Notes under the pieces: generated by a model | Seen by the model: the letters and a program-made list of their open reading frames with translations, nothing else | The model's database searches: none | Told to the model about the DNA's origin: nothing | Part shown: piece after piece, positions 1 to 9,676 of the stretch | How the letters are laid out: each line of letters starts with the position of its first letter | How positions within the stretch are numbered: the first letter of the stretch is position 1 | Assembly (NCBI RefSeq): GCF_039596395.1 | Contig: NZ_JBCNJT010000002.1 | Coordinates: 1,116,001 to 1,180,000 of the forward strand | Direction of reading: 5' to 3' | Origin: Fluviicola sp. | Lineage (GTDB): Bacteria > Bacteroidota > Bacteroidia > Flavobacteriales_D > Crocinitomicaceae | Length of the DNA stretch: 64,000 nt | Program-made: the position numbers and the translations under genes

Positions 1-1
1 C

Positions 2-1477
2 AAATTGCTGGAAGACAACAAACAGGAGATCAACAAATACATTTTTTCCCACAACCTGAAGAAAATAGATAGTTTGCAGGTCATTGGCTATGCAGATTCT
101 ACCGGGAAGAAACGACTGAATATGCGCCTTTCTCACAAACGGGCGGATAAAGTCAAAGAATATTTGGTTAAGATCCTTCCTGCAAAAACTCCGGTTTCCA
201 GCTTTGCCCGCGGAGAAGAAAATGCACTTCGCAATCCCAATGATAATCACAGGAGGGTCGAAATCCATTTGTTTTATGCCGGAAAACTGGTGGAAGATTC
301 TACCGAATTGTACGAATACTTCGGAAATACGAAAACCTGCTTTGTGCTTTCTGATTCGGTGATGAAGAATTGCAACATTATCCGCTTCAATGACGGCAGG
401 AGCAATATGGTAATCCTGGAAATGGAACCACATTTATTCTCCAGGAACCAGGTTTATTACACACTCACGAAAGGTTCCCAATATGCGAAAATCATTAAGT
501 GGAAGCTGGAAATGAGCGGAGAAGGCTGGTGGCGCCACGAGCGTTACAGGGCGCGAATTAAGGAAGCCGACTTTGAATCTTACGGGGTCTTGACAAAGAA
601 AAAAGTCCATGCCGACTATAACGAATGCATTGTCTGTGACAAAGATATGAATGCCCCGCTGAAATTGAAATCGGAGCTTTTGCCGGAAGTCTACATCATG
701 CAGCATTTACAGTTGCGAAAGAAAATGCTAGAGGGAGAATACCTGCTGATCGTTCCGCAGGATTATGTTTCGCCTTCCAGGTCCTATTATTTCGATAAAA
801 ATTACGACCGGCCGATCGAATGGCATACCAAATTCGGGATACGCAACAGGCCCTATTATTTTGCAAGCGTTCCGGCTGAATATTTGAAAAACAAAGATTG
901 GAACGTTTATTCCAATCGCTCAACCTGCATTCCGTCGGGAGATTCGTTGAAAATCAATTATCCGCTGGATACCCTGGGCCCGCATCAATGTTTACCGGAA
1001 TCAAGAGGCGGATTGAATGCGCTCGAATACGGACTCGAAGCAACTTACTGGAATTACGATTTCCGTGCGGCGGCCATTTCCGGGTATGCGCAATATACGG
1101 GCACGCGTTTCGAGTACAGCCTAAACCTTGGAGTGGATCTGAAAGCACGGTTCCAGGCAATGCTCGAAACAGATTACCTGATCTTTTCCTTCGACCCTTA
1201 CAAGCAGACGTTTATCGGGAATGCAAACCGCTCATTGATCCATGATTTTCACCCCACATTGGCGGCTTACGCGGGAACCAATCTCACATTCATCAGTGAT
1301 CGTCCGAACGCCGGACTGATCCACGCTTTGTACATCGGCGCGGCTTACAATAACAATCCCTTTTCGCTGTCATTCGACCGGTTTTACACCAACCTCGGGG
1401 TCTGCACCAATTACCTGAATTCCGGAGGACTGAATTTCTCCCTGTATTTGCAGGTTGGCGTGAAATTTAAAATGTAA
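2..1477 (+). CDS. OmpA-domain envelope protein, 5' partial
   Basis: The reading frame is open to the left edge, so the N-terminus is missing; the first in-window candidate start is only a TTG. Residues of about 10-90 resemble the OmpA C-terminal peptidoglycan-binding fold: a YADSTG segment, then RLSHKRADKVKEYL, and an N-D-N-H-R-R-V-E ending typical of that domain. The rest (about 400 residues) I do not recognise; its last 120 residues alternate aromatic and polar residues and end in LQVGVKFKM, which fits outer-membrane beta strands. The likely role is an outer-membrane protein that touches the cell wall. The OmpA call is firm; the C-terminal barrel is an inference. Confidence 0.6.
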   Translation, partial: KLLEDNKQEINKYIFSHNLKKIDSLQVIGYADSTGKKRLNMRLSHKRADKVKEYLVKILPAKTPVSSFARGEENALRNPNDNHRRVEIHLFYAGKLVEDSTELYEYFGNTKTCFVLSDSVMKNCNIIRFNDGRSNMVILEMEPHLFSRNQVYYTLTKGSQYAKIIKWKLEMSGEGWWRHERYRARIKEADFESYGVLTKKKVHADYNECIVCDKDMNAPLKLKSELLPEVYIMQHLQLRKKMLEGEYLLIVPQDYVSPSRSYYFDKNYDRPIEWHTKFGIRNRPYYFASVPAEYLKNKDWNVYSNRSTCIPSGDSLKINYPLDTLGPHQCLPESRGGLNALEYGLEATYWNYDFRAAAISGYAQYTGTRFEYSLNLGVDLKARFQAMLETDYLIFSFDPYKQTFIGNANRSLIHDFHPTLAAYAGTNLTFISDRPNAGLIHALYIGAAYNNNPFSLSFDRFYTNLGVCTNYLNSGGLNFSLYLQVGVKFKM

Positions 1478-1483
1478 AATATA

Positions 1484-1513
1484 GGTAGGGGTGAAAAATT
1501 TTCCACCCCTACC
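1484..1513 (+). terminator. hairpin after the OmpA-domain gene
   Basis: A perfect 10-bp inverted repeat (GGTAGGGGTG / CACCCCTACC) with a 10-nt loop starts 7 nt after the stop codon. No clear T-tract follows, so it may stabilise the 3' end rather than act as a strong intrinsic terminator. Confidence 0.5.
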
Positions 1514-1541
1514 CGGAATGATAAAAGCATTCGCTTTTTCT

Positions 1542-1549
1542 TATCTTTG
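1542..1549 (+). promoter_or_regulatory. -7 box TATCTTTG for the aldehyde dehydrogenase gene
   Basis: An exact match to the Bacteroidota primary-sigma -7 consensus TANNTTTG lies 19 nt before the ATG. No good TTTG -33 element sits at the expected distance. Confidence 0.5.
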
Positions 1550-1568
1550 CAATGAAAAATAGAAAACA

Positions 1569-3011
1569 ATGATTCGTCTTCAAAACTTTATCAACGGAGA
1601 ATTACTTGCACCGGTTAAGGGGCAATACATCGATAATTACGAACCGGCAACCGGTAAAGTTTATGGAGAAATTCCGAATTCTACGGAAGAAGATGTAGAA
1701 CTGGCGGTTCAGGCTGCTGAAAAAGCATTCCCGATCTGGTCGAATATGACCAATGAAGAGCGCGGTGCCATCATGATGCGTATCAGTTTGGGTATTGAAA
1801 AGCGCATGGATGAATTTGTGGCTGCAGAATCCCGCGATAACGGAAAACCGCTTTCATTGGCGGCGCATGTGGATATTCCGCGCGCGGTTTCCAATTTCCA
1901 TTTTTTCGCCACGGCAGTGGAGCACTTTGCTTCCGAATCGCATTACATGGAAGGAATGGGAATCAACTATACAACCCGCAAGCCGATCGGAGTAGTCGGA
2001 TGTATTTCACCGTGGAACCTTCCCCTGTATTTGTTTTCCTGGAAAATTGCCCCGGCTTTGGCTTCAGGTAACTGCGTGATTGCAAAACCTTCTGAAATTA
2101 CACCATATACTGCATACTTGTTGAGTGAAGTAGTAAAAGAAAGCGGTATGCCAGCAGGTGTTCTGAATATTATTCACGGATTGGGCCAACATGCCGGAGA
2201 TGCGATTGTGAAACACCCGAAAATCAAAGCCATTTCATTTACCGGCGGGACGAAAACAGGTGAATACATTGCGCGTACTGCCGGACCGATGTTCAAGAAG
2301 TTGTCTCTGGAATTGGGCGGAAAGAACCCGAATATCATTTTCGCGGATTGTGATTTTGATGAAATGATCAAAACCACGGTTCGTTCTTCCTTTGCCAACC
2401 AGGGACAAATCTGTTTGTGCGGATCACGTATTTTCATTGAACGAACCATTTACGAAAAATTCAAAACGGCTTTTGTAGAACGTGTCAACCAATTGACGGT
2501 TTCCAATCCTTCCGATCCGAATGCGAAAATGGGCGCTGTTGTTTCCAAACCACACATGGAAAAAGTGCTTTCTTACATCGAATTGGCCAAAGAAGAAGGA
2601 GGAACAATCCTGACAGGAGGAAAACGCGTGATCCTGGATGCTCCTTACAACGAAGGGTATTACATCGCTCCGACCGTGATCGAAGGTCTTTCATATGACT
2701 GCAGAACGAACCAGGAAGAAATTTTCGGGCCGGTGGTGACAATTACTCCTTTCGATACCGAAGAAGAAGTGTTAATGATGGCGAATAGCACCGTTTACGG
2801 ACTTAGTGCCACTATTTGGACATCCGACCTGAAAAGAGCGCACAGAACCGCAGATAAAGTACAGGCTGGGATCGTTTGGATCAACTCCTGGCTGGTTCGC
2901 GACTTGAGAACACCATTTGGTGGAGTAAAAGCTTCCGGAGTAGGAAGAGAAGGCGGTTGGGAAGCACTGCGTTTCTTTACCGAAGCGAAGAATGTGTTTA
3001 TTCCTTATTAA
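1569..3011 (+). CDS. Aldehyde dehydrogenase, 2-aminomuconate/2-hydroxymuconate semialdehyde type
   Basis: NAD(P)-dependent oxidation of an aldehyde to an acid. The 480-residue protein is a full-length ALDH. The catalytic Cys282 lies in NQGQICLCGSR, the general base Glu248 in LELGGK, and the cofactor-binding Lys173 in IAKPSE. The Q-I-C-L-C sequence around the nucleophile is characteristic of the ALDH8 / 2-aminomuconic semialdehyde dehydrogenase branch, which acts in kynurenine or meta-cleavage pathways. No other gene of such a pathway is adjacent, so the substrate is inferred from the motif only. It stands alone, with its own -7 box upstream and a convergent gene downstream. Confidence 0.8.
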   Translation: MIRLQNFINGELLAPVKGQYIDNYEPATGKVYGEIPNSTEEDVELAVQAAEKAFPIWSNMTNEERGAIMMRISLGIEKRMDEFVAAESRDNGKPLSLAAHVDIPRAVSNFHFFATAVEHFASESHYMEGMGINYTTRKPIGVVGCISPWNLPLYLFSWKIAPALASGNCVIAKPSEITPYTAYLLSEVVKESGMPAGVLNIIHGLGQHAGDAIVKHPKIKAISFTGGTKTGEYIARTAGPMFKKLSLELGGKNPNIIFADCDFDEMIKTTVRSSFANQGQICLCGSRIFIERTIYEKFKTAFVERVNQLTVSNPSDPNAKMGAVVSKPHMEKVLSYIELAKEEGGTILTGGKRVILDAPYNEGYYIAPTVIEGLSYDCRTNQEEIFGPVVTITPFDTEEEVLMMANSTVYGLSATIWTSDLKRAHRTADKVQAGIVWINSWLVRDLRTPFGGVKASGVGREGGWEALRFFTEAKNVFIPY

Positions 3012-3035
3012 AATTAGGATTATATACAGGTTCAA

Positions 3036-4382
3036 TTATCTTTTATTTTTCCCCCGTTTGATCAAACTTGCAACCTCGAATTCGAGCGAGCCATAAACCT
3101 CTTTTTTCTTCAGGGAATCAATGCGGAAAAGCACATCTGTTCCACGGTAATTCCACAGACCACTGCAGGAAGAACCGGTTGTTATTTTCGGGGATTTCCC
3201 GGCAGTATAGGCACTGATGCTTTTCGGAAGAATATTGAGTGTTAGCGGTGGAGAAAACAGGAAGTGGTAGTGTTTTCCCTGCTTGGTCACAATTCCCTTC
3301 GTAAAGAGCGCCGCAACCAGTTTCTGGCCGTTCTCATTCACCGAAAACAGAAGAGAATATCCCGGAACGGCTACTTTATTCACTTTCCGGACTTCTACCG
3401 GGTTGAATTCTTCGTCGTAACCGATTTCAACGACCTCTTCATTAATCAGCTGTGTACCGCCTTCCTGGAAGGATAAATCGCCATCCCAGGCTTCAAAAAA
3501 TGTAGAGGTAGGAAAACTCACTTTTTTCCCGAGATCAAGAATCCATTTGTAAAGCGGCCCGCTCGGATCTTTTTTAAATTCGGAGATATCCAGGTGAATA
3601 TCCAGTGCTTTCGTAGAATGTTTGCTTCTTTCAAAGCTCATTCCCGATTCCTTTTCTTTTATTTTAAGCGGTTTGCTGGAATGCAGGTATGTTTTCAGCT
3701 TGATATTGAGCGAATCACTGTCATGTGCGCACAAAGCATAATCCAACCCGAATTTTTTCAATCGCGGGGAATGCGAATAAAGTACGATGTCTTCGTCTTT
3801 GAATACCGGGTTCTTCAGGAATTTCTCCCAGGAATTTTCAATGTCTCCTTCGTGCGCAAAAATAGCTTTCCCGATGCGCCTTTTGATCTTGGTCCCTTTG
3901 TAAACCAGCAGGTAATCCTTGTCGTAGAAAATGTAGAGGCCGAGGTCTTTGATTTTCTTGACTTTCCGGTTGTAAACCACCGTGTCGGAAACGTGAATGT
4001 ACTGTTCAAGGCGGTTCAACCCGTTTTGGATTTTGGAACTGTCAATCACTGTTACAAAGGTTCCCCATTCGTCTTTTCCGTTGGAGAAAAAATAACCTGT
4101 ACTTTGGATATCGATCCCGATTCCTTTTGCCTGACCCAGTAAAAAGTCGTAAGTCATGTACTCCCTGAAAGGAACTTTGTTCTTAAACATCAGCGAGTTT
4201 GTTTCCTTGGCGATGTTCAACAAGTTGTACCTTCCTACCACTTCACTTTCGGGAAGACGATCCAGGAGGCTTGGGGGCGGGTCACCGGCAAACAGGCGCG
4301 GACGGATATAAAGAAACAACGCCAATGCTGCGCACAGCAATGCGATTAACATAACTTTATTTCCAACCCCTTCTGCTTTCAT
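3036..4382 (-). CDS. Membrane-anchored envelope protein of unknown function
   Basis: I do not recognise a named family. The 448-residue protein starts with a short basic stretch and one hydrophobic helix (about residues 9-26), then a large soluble part that probably faces the periplasm. It begins 1 nt after the stop of the upstream 632-residue protein, so the two are almost certainly co-transcribed. Both carry an early sequence about a conserved function 'at a named step or threshold' of similar style (LPESEVVGRYNLLNIAKET here, IPKDAVTVFSLNNISILQK there), which suggests they are distant paralogs or partners. Function unknown. Confidence 0.55.
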   Translation of the reverse strand: MKAEGVGNKVMLIALLCAALALFLYIRPRLFAGDPPPSLLDRLPESEVVGRYNLLNIAKETNSLMFKNKVPFREYMTYDFLLGQAKGIGIDIQSTGYFFSNGKDEWGTFVTVIDSSKIQNGLNRLEQYIHVSDTVVYNRKVKKIKDLGLYIFYDKDYLLVYKGTKIKRRIGKAIFAHEGDIENSWEKFLKNPVFKDEDIVLYSHSPRLKKFGLDYALCAHDSDSLNIKLKTYLHSSKPLKIKEKESGMSFERSKHSTKALDIHLDISEFKKDPSGPLYKWILDLGKKVSFPTSTFFEAWDGDLSFQEGGTQLINEEVVEIGYDEEFNPVEVRKVNKVAVPGYSLLFSVNENGQKLVAALFTKGIVTKQGKHYHFLFSPPLTLNILPKSISAYTAGKSPKITTGSSCSGLWNYRGTDVLFRIDSLKKKEVYGSLEFEVASLIKRGKNKR

Positions 4383-4383
4383 T

Positions 4384-6282
4384 TTATCTCGTTGTGGATA
4401 TCAGGTAAGCGGTGTTCACTAAATCCAATAAATATTTTCCTGCGTTGTCGAAAGTGCCGTCAAAGCTATACGTCAGGTTGTAGGTTGTTTTCTGGCGGGA
4501 TGTTTTGGAAGAAATTACTTCCACTTCTCCTTTTTTACCTTTCATGGATGCCAGGATATCAAAACGGTGATCGTTCAGGATGGATTCCGGAAGACGATTG
4601 ATCATGTCTCCCAGGTTCATATATCCGTAAATAGAACCGCTTTTCACTGCATTTTTCACTTGTTTTCCGGCAATAGCATCTGCTCCGTATCCGTTGGAAT
4701 GGTTTTTCGCCAGATCTTCGTCATTGGTGAAGATGAACAACCCGTTTTTATTGATCATGTACAAAGGCACTGAATTCAGGATCGCTTCTTCGTATACCCA
4801 GTAATCGCCCATGTTCTTGAACTGGGAAGTAATGCGCGACATGTGTTTCAGGATCTTGTTCGGGATATCCGGACGGCCTGTTGTAAACCCTAAAGTGAAA
4901 ACCGGCATGTCTTCTTCCGACTCGATTTCTTTTTCACCGTATTCGAATGTTTCTTCGTCGTAGAAGAACTCCACACGTTTTGTTTTCACCCGTTTGATCC
5001 CGTTGAAGGTACCGAACATACTTCCTTTGTAGGTATTGAAAACCTCGTCGGTGTTGATGAAATCGTTCAATAATTCAATCGTCAGTACATTTGCTGAAAT
5101 ACGTGCATTTTTCTCTTCGCTCAGGATCGGCATGATCACTTCATACGCTTTTTCATAGCCTTTCTTCAAATCGATCTTGTAAGTAAAGAATCCGGTATTG
5201 TTTTTCGGGATGTATTTCAACACATTTTTATCGAATTTGGCACTGTTCAGTTCCTCGTAGATACTTCCCAGCCCGTTACCATAGTTTGCTTCTATCTTTA
5301 GATCAATGGATTTCTGGTTCAAAACGATATCGCCCAGCATGACATTCCCCGTGTACAATTCGTTCAGGTCACGGTACAGATCCGGGAACATGGCTTGCAG
5401 GTAGAACAAACTATTTGTGTTTTTGAAATTACGGCTGTTATCCAGGTAAAAAATCCCGTCTGAAGGATGAGTCAACTGAGCAGCCAAACGCGCATCCTGT
5501 GCTTTCAGGTTTACTTTCTTTGCGAAAAGTTCTTCGGTAATCAGTTCCAGCCGTTTGCGGGAATATTCCGATTCGATGCTGTCGCGCAATTCGTAATAAT
5601 TCTTGAACAGATCACTTGTTTCGTCCACAGCTATCGGTGTTTCGTCCACTTCTTCTTCAATGATTTCTTCTACTTCATCGCCTTCCTCGTTCATAGTCGG
5701 ATCGTCATCTGTCAGTTCTTCCTCATCGTAATCACCCATCTGTTCTTCGTCGAAGTACTCATCTTCATACCATGGAAGTTCAAATCCACGGGAAGTCCAG
5801 ATAGAATCGGTGATTTCAGTCAGTTTTTCCTGGTCCGTATCCACGCGGATCAACAAGCCCACATTTCCCTGGATCATCAAATGATTGAAGTAATTGTTGT
5901 AGTATTCCGTTCCTGCAACCAAACTTTCTTTGCGGTCGAAATCATCGAAAACCGTAAACAATTTTTCTTTGTCCGTAATCCCGAAAGTAAAGCCCGAAAT
6001 TTCGAATTCGGGGTTCTTTCCGTAGAAAATATTCATCTTCTGGTTAAAATCGATCCCGGCATCTTTCAGGGTTTTTCCCTGGGTAGAACCGTCGAATAAT
6101 TCGGACTGCAATTCGGTCATGAAATCGTAGGAAACCAATTCATCCATGGAAACCTTCTGAAGAATGGAAATATTGTTCAGGCTAAAGACCGTAACGGCAT
6201 CTTTAGGAATGATATCTTCTGATTTCTGCCCCCATGAAATTGCTCCCAAAAGGGTGATCGGAATTAAGATTTTAATTTTCAT
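4384..6282 (-). CDS. Secreted protein with acidic linker, possibly DUF4836-like
   Basis: The 632-residue protein has a signal peptide of about 18 residues ending in SWG-Q. The mature N-terminus (IPKDAVTVFSLNNISIL) and the general layout resemble the DUF4836 proteins common in Bacteroidota, an assignment I hold loosely. Residues of about 175-225 form a very acidic low-complexity linker rich in Glu and Asp, splitting the protein into two halves. It is first in a two-gene unit with the downstream 448-residue protein. Its role is unknown; the acidic stretch could bind cations or act as a flexible spacer. Confidence 0.6.
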   Translation of the reverse strand: MKIKILIPITLLGAISWGQKSEDIIPKDAVTVFSLNNISILQKVSMDELVSYDFMTELQSELFDGSTQGKTLKDAGIDFNQKMNIFYGKNPEFEISGFTFGITDKEKLFTVFDDFDRKESLVAGTEYYNNYFNHLMIQGNVGLLIRVDTDQEKLTEITDSIWTSRGFELPWYEDEYFDEEQMGDYDEEELTDDDPTMNEEGDEVEEIIEEEVDETPIAVDETSDLFKNYYELRDSIESEYSRKRLELITEELFAKKVNLKAQDARLAAQLTHPSDGIFYLDNSRNFKNTNSLFYLQAMFPDLYRDLNELYTGNVMLGDIVLNQKSIDLKIEANYGNGLGSIYEELNSAKFDKNVLKYIPKNNTGFFTYKIDLKKGYEKAYEVIMPILSEEKNARISANVLTIELLNDFINTDEVFNTYKGSMFGTFNGIKRVKTKRVEFFYDEETFEYGEKEIESEEDMPVFTLGFTTGRPDIPNKILKHMSRITSQFKNMGDYWVYEEAILNSVPLYMINKNGLFIFTNDEDLAKNHSNGYGADAIAGKQVKNAVKSGSIYGYMNLGDMINRLPESILNDHRFDILASMKGKKGEVEVISSKTSRQKTTYNLTYSFDGTFDNAGKYLLDLVNTAYLISTTR

Positions 6283-6415
6283 AAATGGATGAATGAACGG
6301 ATTCTACACGAAAGTAAAATCATTTTTTGAATTGAAATACCGATTTGGTTTATCAACGGGTATTTGGTTGATAACTTGTGTTAAAATGCCTGCTTTTTTG
6401 AGCAATCCGCGGAAA

Positions 6416-7075
6416 CTAGTTGGAAACAACGAAGGTGCTTTTCAGGATAGAAGGGTTTGTTCCTACTGAAAAGGTATTCGACTCGATCAGGCCTGCTACT
6501 TTCGACGGGGAAATTTTTGCCTGTGCGTTATCGCATTTTACAATCGGTTTATCAAAGCGGGAAACGCAGGTATATTTTCCTTTTTTGAGTTTTTCCTGGT
6601 CTTCCGCTTTCATTTTCTGGATGACGCTTTGAAAATTCGGAACAACACGGGTCAGGGTTTTTCCATCCCAGGTCAGCCAGTTCTCATTCAGAGCAGGATC
6701 GCTTTTGTCTTTGACTTCCTCTTTGATAATTTCGCGAATGCCGCTTTGCAGGTCCGAAACCGATTCGAAATCGACATAGATCTTGAAAATAAAATTGTCG
6801 TAATCGGATTCTACACGCACGTTGGAAATGCCTTCTTTTTCCTCGAGCTTATTGCGGTAATATTCTATTTTCTCCTTGATTTCCGGGAGTTTGGGAACGC
6901 GTTTTCCATCCACACTATCCAATGCAAGGATCGAATTGATCTTTACTTTGCTCGCGCTCATGTTCACGGTATACTTATAGGTACCGCTACCATCTGCGTG
7001 AAGGGTGATATCATCCCAAATGTCCACACAGGAAGAAAGTACAAGAATCAGAAACCCAATCAGAAAAATACGCAT
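6416..7075 (-). CDS. Small lipoprotein of unknown function
   Basis: A 219-residue protein with a short signal sequence and a clear lipobox (VLSSC, Cys16), so it should be lipid-anchored in the envelope. The residues just after the lipid anchor (ITLHADGSGTYKYTVNMS) are often found in Bacteroidota lipoproteins of unknown role. The rest is mixed alpha/beta with no motif I recognise. It is flanked by a 133-nt gap to the gene before it on the same strand and by the LD-carboxypeptidase gene on the other side, and may be transcribed on its own. Confidence 0.6.
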   Translation of the reverse strand: MRIFLIGFLILVLSSCVDIWDDITLHADGSGTYKYTVNMSASKVKINSILALDSVDGKRVPKLPEIKEKIEYYRNKLEEKEGISNVRVESDYDNFIFKIYVDFESVSDLQSGIREIIKEEVKDKSDPALNENWLTWDGKTLTRVVPNFQSVIQKMKAEDQEKLKKGKYTCVSRFDKPIVKCDNAQAKISPSKVAGLIESNTFSVGTNPSILKSTFVVSN

Positions 7076-7143
7076 AAGTCAATTTTCAAGTGCAAAAATA
7101 CAGAACTGGACGAAGCAAAAACAGTACCAACTAAGAAATCTTT

Positions 7144-8037
7144 CTATTGGACGAAAGAAATGTGGTTTTCCGTAACTTCAAATGTGGCTTCCCGTCCGCA
7201 AATAAAAGCCCGGTTGTCGTTTATATGGCCCACGGGTGCATCGAATGCAATTGGAAACGAACGGTATTTGGTGTGTTCGAGGATCAGTTCTTCCACATTC
7301 CATGCCGTTGGAGTTGCTGTGTCCTTCATGTCGGTCATTCCTCCAACGATCAATCCTGCAATGCGGTCAAATACACCTGCATACCTGAAAGCCCAAAGCA
7401 TGCGGTCCAAATGATAAACCTGTTCACCGATGTCTTCAATAAACAAAATGGTGTGGGCATAATCCGGGGAATAGGGTGTTCCCAGCAGCGAATAGAGGAT
7501 TGACAGGTTTCCACCGACTACATTTCCGGTTGCAATTCCCGCCTTATTCGATGCATTTGGTTGCCAGTTGTATTCGTTTGGTTTTCCCTGAAGGACATTC
7601 ACCAAAGATTCCAGCGATTCGGGAGTGTTTTCCCGGAAATTTAGCGGCATGCTGGTATGAGCCGTTTCAATTCCCAGTTTCAGTCCGAGGCAATGGAAAT
7701 TGGTAATGTCCGAAAATCCAAGCAACCACTTCGGTTCGCGAAGCAGGTTTGCCCAGTTTACCGTATCAAACAAACGGATTGCACCGTAACCGCCCCGGTT
7801 GCAAACAATTGCTTTAACGTCCGGGTGATCAATTGCCCACTGCAAGTCGGCAGCGCGTTCCATATCCGTCCCGGAAAAATAACGGTATTCACTGGCTGCA
7901 CGCGAACCTACAAGTACGTTGAAGCCTTGCTCTTCAAAATACGCTTTTGCGAAGTCAATGTATGTTGCTTCAATAGCTTTTGCGGGAGAAACCAATGCAA
8001 TTGTATCGCCGGGAACCAATTTTGGAGGACAAATCAT
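7144..8037 (-). CDS. LD-carboxypeptidase, peptidase family S66
   Basis: The enzyme cleaves the terminal D-alanine from tetrapeptides of murein, a step in cell-wall recycling. All parts of the S66 catalytic set are visible: nucleophile Ser109 in GFSDIT, Glu201 in IEDIGE and His271 in APVGHIND. The length of 297 residues is normal for the family. There is no signal peptide, so it acts in the cytoplasm like LdcA. It lies alone between a lipoprotein gene and a strong bidirectional terminator. Confidence 0.9.
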   Translation of the reverse strand: MICPPKLVPGDTIALVSPAKAIEATYIDFAKAYFEEQGFNVLVGSRAASEYRYFSGTDMERAADLQWAIDHPDVKAIVCNRGGYGAIRLFDTVNWANLLREPKWLLGFSDITNFHCLGLKLGIETAHTSMPLNFRENTPESLESLVNVLQGKPNEYNWQPNASNKAGIATGNVVGGNLSILYSLLGTPYSPDYAHTILFIEDIGEQVYHLDRMLWAFRYAGVFDRIAGLIVGGMTDMKDTATPTAWNVEELILEHTKYRSFPIAFDAPVGHINDNRAFICGREATFEVTENHISFVQ

Positions 8038-8085
8038 ACCCTAAAGGTAATTGAAAATGGAAAATGTTAAAATTGAAAAGATCAA

Positions 8086-8123
8086 AAAAAGTAGGCCTGC
8101 GATTAATCGCAGGCCTACTTTTT
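8086..8123. terminator. perfect 38-nt palindromic bidirectional terminator
   Basis: Two perfect 19-nt arms flank the centre, with a GC-rich core (GTAGGCCTGCGATT) bounded by A5 and T5. It sits 10 nt beyond the stop of the anti-sigma gene and can serve transcripts from either strand. Confidence 0.85.
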
Positions 8124-8132
8124 GAATATTGA

Positions 8133-8996
8133 TTAACCGTTGATTGGGCCCATCACCACCATTTTTTCCATAGTTGGTGTCGGGCTTCCGCCCATTTTTT
8201 CTAGGGTTATGGCAAAAGCCGTAATGTTTTGAGCGTTTACATCGAAAGGTTCGGTCATTTGTTCCACTTCATCGTAGTTGAAAAGACCCACTGAAACCGG
8301 TTTTCCGTCAGCGATTACCCACAACTGGTATTGCATGTTTGCCGGTGGCGGAGTAATCTTTTCTGCGTGCATTACTGCCTTCTTCATGTCTGTGTTCCAC
8401 ATGACTTTTACCGTCGCTTCCGGTTCCATAGCCGTTCCGGTCATTTTAACCGTACGCACGCTTTCTGCAGCCAATACTTCCTGAACCGTTTGTAAATGGT
8501 CCTTCTCAATAGTCATTGCCTGAAGGATCTGATCATTTTTCAACTGGTCTTTTTCCATGGAAGCGATGATGTTATCCATGCGTTTTACTTCGCGGTTGGA
8601 TAAGAACCAAAGTGCACCGATCCCGATTACCAGGATCACAGATGCGGCTGCCATCATTTTCCACATCGGGCTTACTCCTATGATTTCAGGAGCAGTATTC
8701 AAAGCGACAATTTTTGCTTCGGTCTTTTTCTCAGGGGCTTTTTCCTGTGGCGTTTCTGCAATGGCTTTTAACAGAGATGCACGAACAGAAGGATCCGGTG
8801 CCTGAGCATTTTCAAGCATCATTTCCTCGCAGCGTTTCTGAACGCGGATAAACTCGGCCTGAATTTCAGGGTAGATTTTAGACAGGCATGCCACTTCCTG
8901 AACTTCCTGTGGGGAAGCAAGACCGAGCGTTACCGACTCCAAAATTCCTGACGCTATGTATTCGTTTATATCCACAATATCAATAATGTAAACCAT
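8133..8996 (-). CDS. Anti-sigma factor, RskA-type
   Basis: It holds the partner ECF sigma factor inactive at the inner membrane. The 287-residue protein has a cytoplasmic N-terminal part (ASGILESVTLGLAS, typical of Bacteroidota anti-sigma proteins), one membrane helix at about 114-133, a short coiled stretch, and a C-terminal RskA-like domain (MQYQLWVIADGKPVSVGLF). The ORF overlaps the end of the sigma gene by 31 nt, which suggests translational coupling. The signal it senses cannot be read from the sequence. Confidence 0.85.
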   Translation of the reverse strand: MVYIIDIVDINEYIASGILESVTLGLASPQEVQEVACLSKIYPEIQAEFIRVQKRCEEMMLENAQAPDPSVRASLLKAIAETPQEKAPEKKTEAKIVALNTAPEIIGVSPMWKMMAAASVILVIGIGALWFLSNREVKRMDNIIASMEKDQLKNDQILQAMTIEKDHLQTVQEVLAAESVRTVKMTGTAMEPEATVKVMWNTDMKKAVMHAEKITPPPANMQYQLWVIADGKPVSVGLFNYDEVEQMTEPFDVNAQNITAFAITLEKMGGSPTPTMEKMVVMGPING

Positions 8997-9559
8997 TTCC
9001 TCAACTCCATCATGGCCATACGCGAACGCGTTTTCACAGTTCCGAGCGGAAGGTCCAGCTCATCTGCTACTTCTTGTTGTGTATAGCCTTTGAAGTACAA
9101 GTACTCAATCATTGTTTGCTGTTCAGCAGGAAGGCGTTCCACCAATTGTCTCAAACCGATGGCACTCACATTCTGTTGAACTGTTGTTGAGCTATTTACG
9201 GTCGTTTCCAGAATTTGGATTTCGGACTTACCTTCTTTTTTTAATTTTCGTAACGCGTCAATAGATGTATTGCGGGCAATGTTGAGCATCCAGGTGAAAA
9301 AACTTCCTTTCGTATCGTCATACATTTGAATGTTTTTCCAGACTTTGATAAAAGTGTCCTGAAGTACATCCTGAGCAATTACTTCATCGGTAATAAACCG
9401 GTTGATCACGCCGTTGATAGCACCTGAATAGCGGTCATAGACTTCGCCGAAAGCGTTCTGGTTTCCCGCTTTTACCTTTTGAACCAAGTCATTAATCTCT
9501 ATGCTATTCAATGAATCCAACAGAACGAATTTAATGAATAAAATTAATTCAAAATCCAA
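8966..9559 (-). CDS. ECF-family RNA polymerase sigma factor
   Basis: A sigma-70 family protein of 197 residues with region 2 at about 30-100 (QDVLQDTFIKVWKN and the WMLNIARN segment) and region 4 at about 135-190, with a helix-turn-helix ending in GTVKTRSRMAMMELRK. The anti-sigma gene overlaps it downstream, which matches SigK/RskA-like pairs. The first 15 or so residues are unusually hydrophobic, so the true start may be an internal codon nearer to SIEINDLV. Its regulon is unknown; autoregulation is usual for such pairs but no matching promoter was identified. Confidence 0.88.
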   Translation of the reverse strand: MDFELILFIKFVLLDSLNSIEINDLVQKVKAGNQNAFGEVYDRYSGAINGVINRFITDEVIAQDVLQDTFIKVWKNIQMYDDTKGSFFTWMLNIARNTSIDALRKLKKEGKSEIQILETTVNSSTTVQQNVSAIGLRQLVERLPAEQQTMIEYLYFKGYTQQEVADELDLPLGTVKTRSRMAMMELRKWFTLLILWI

Positions 9560-9676
9560 AATGGAAAATATCGGGAGGTTAATTACAGATATGATTGGTA
9601 GGTACTCGATGCATCACGTCCCCACAGACATCCATTATAGCTGAGATGGATCTGCTGAAATCCAGCAGGAAATTAG

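Noticed and set aside
3594-4142. 182-residue plus-strand ORF inside the 448-residue protein gene
   Set aside because: Fully inside a better gene on the other strand, with unnatural composition (many Phe and Val) and no motif.
5467-6099. Long ORF on the opposite strand of the acidic-linker protein gene
   Set aside because: It is a shadow of the real gene: low-complexity Phe-rich translation, no signal or domain, no start signal.
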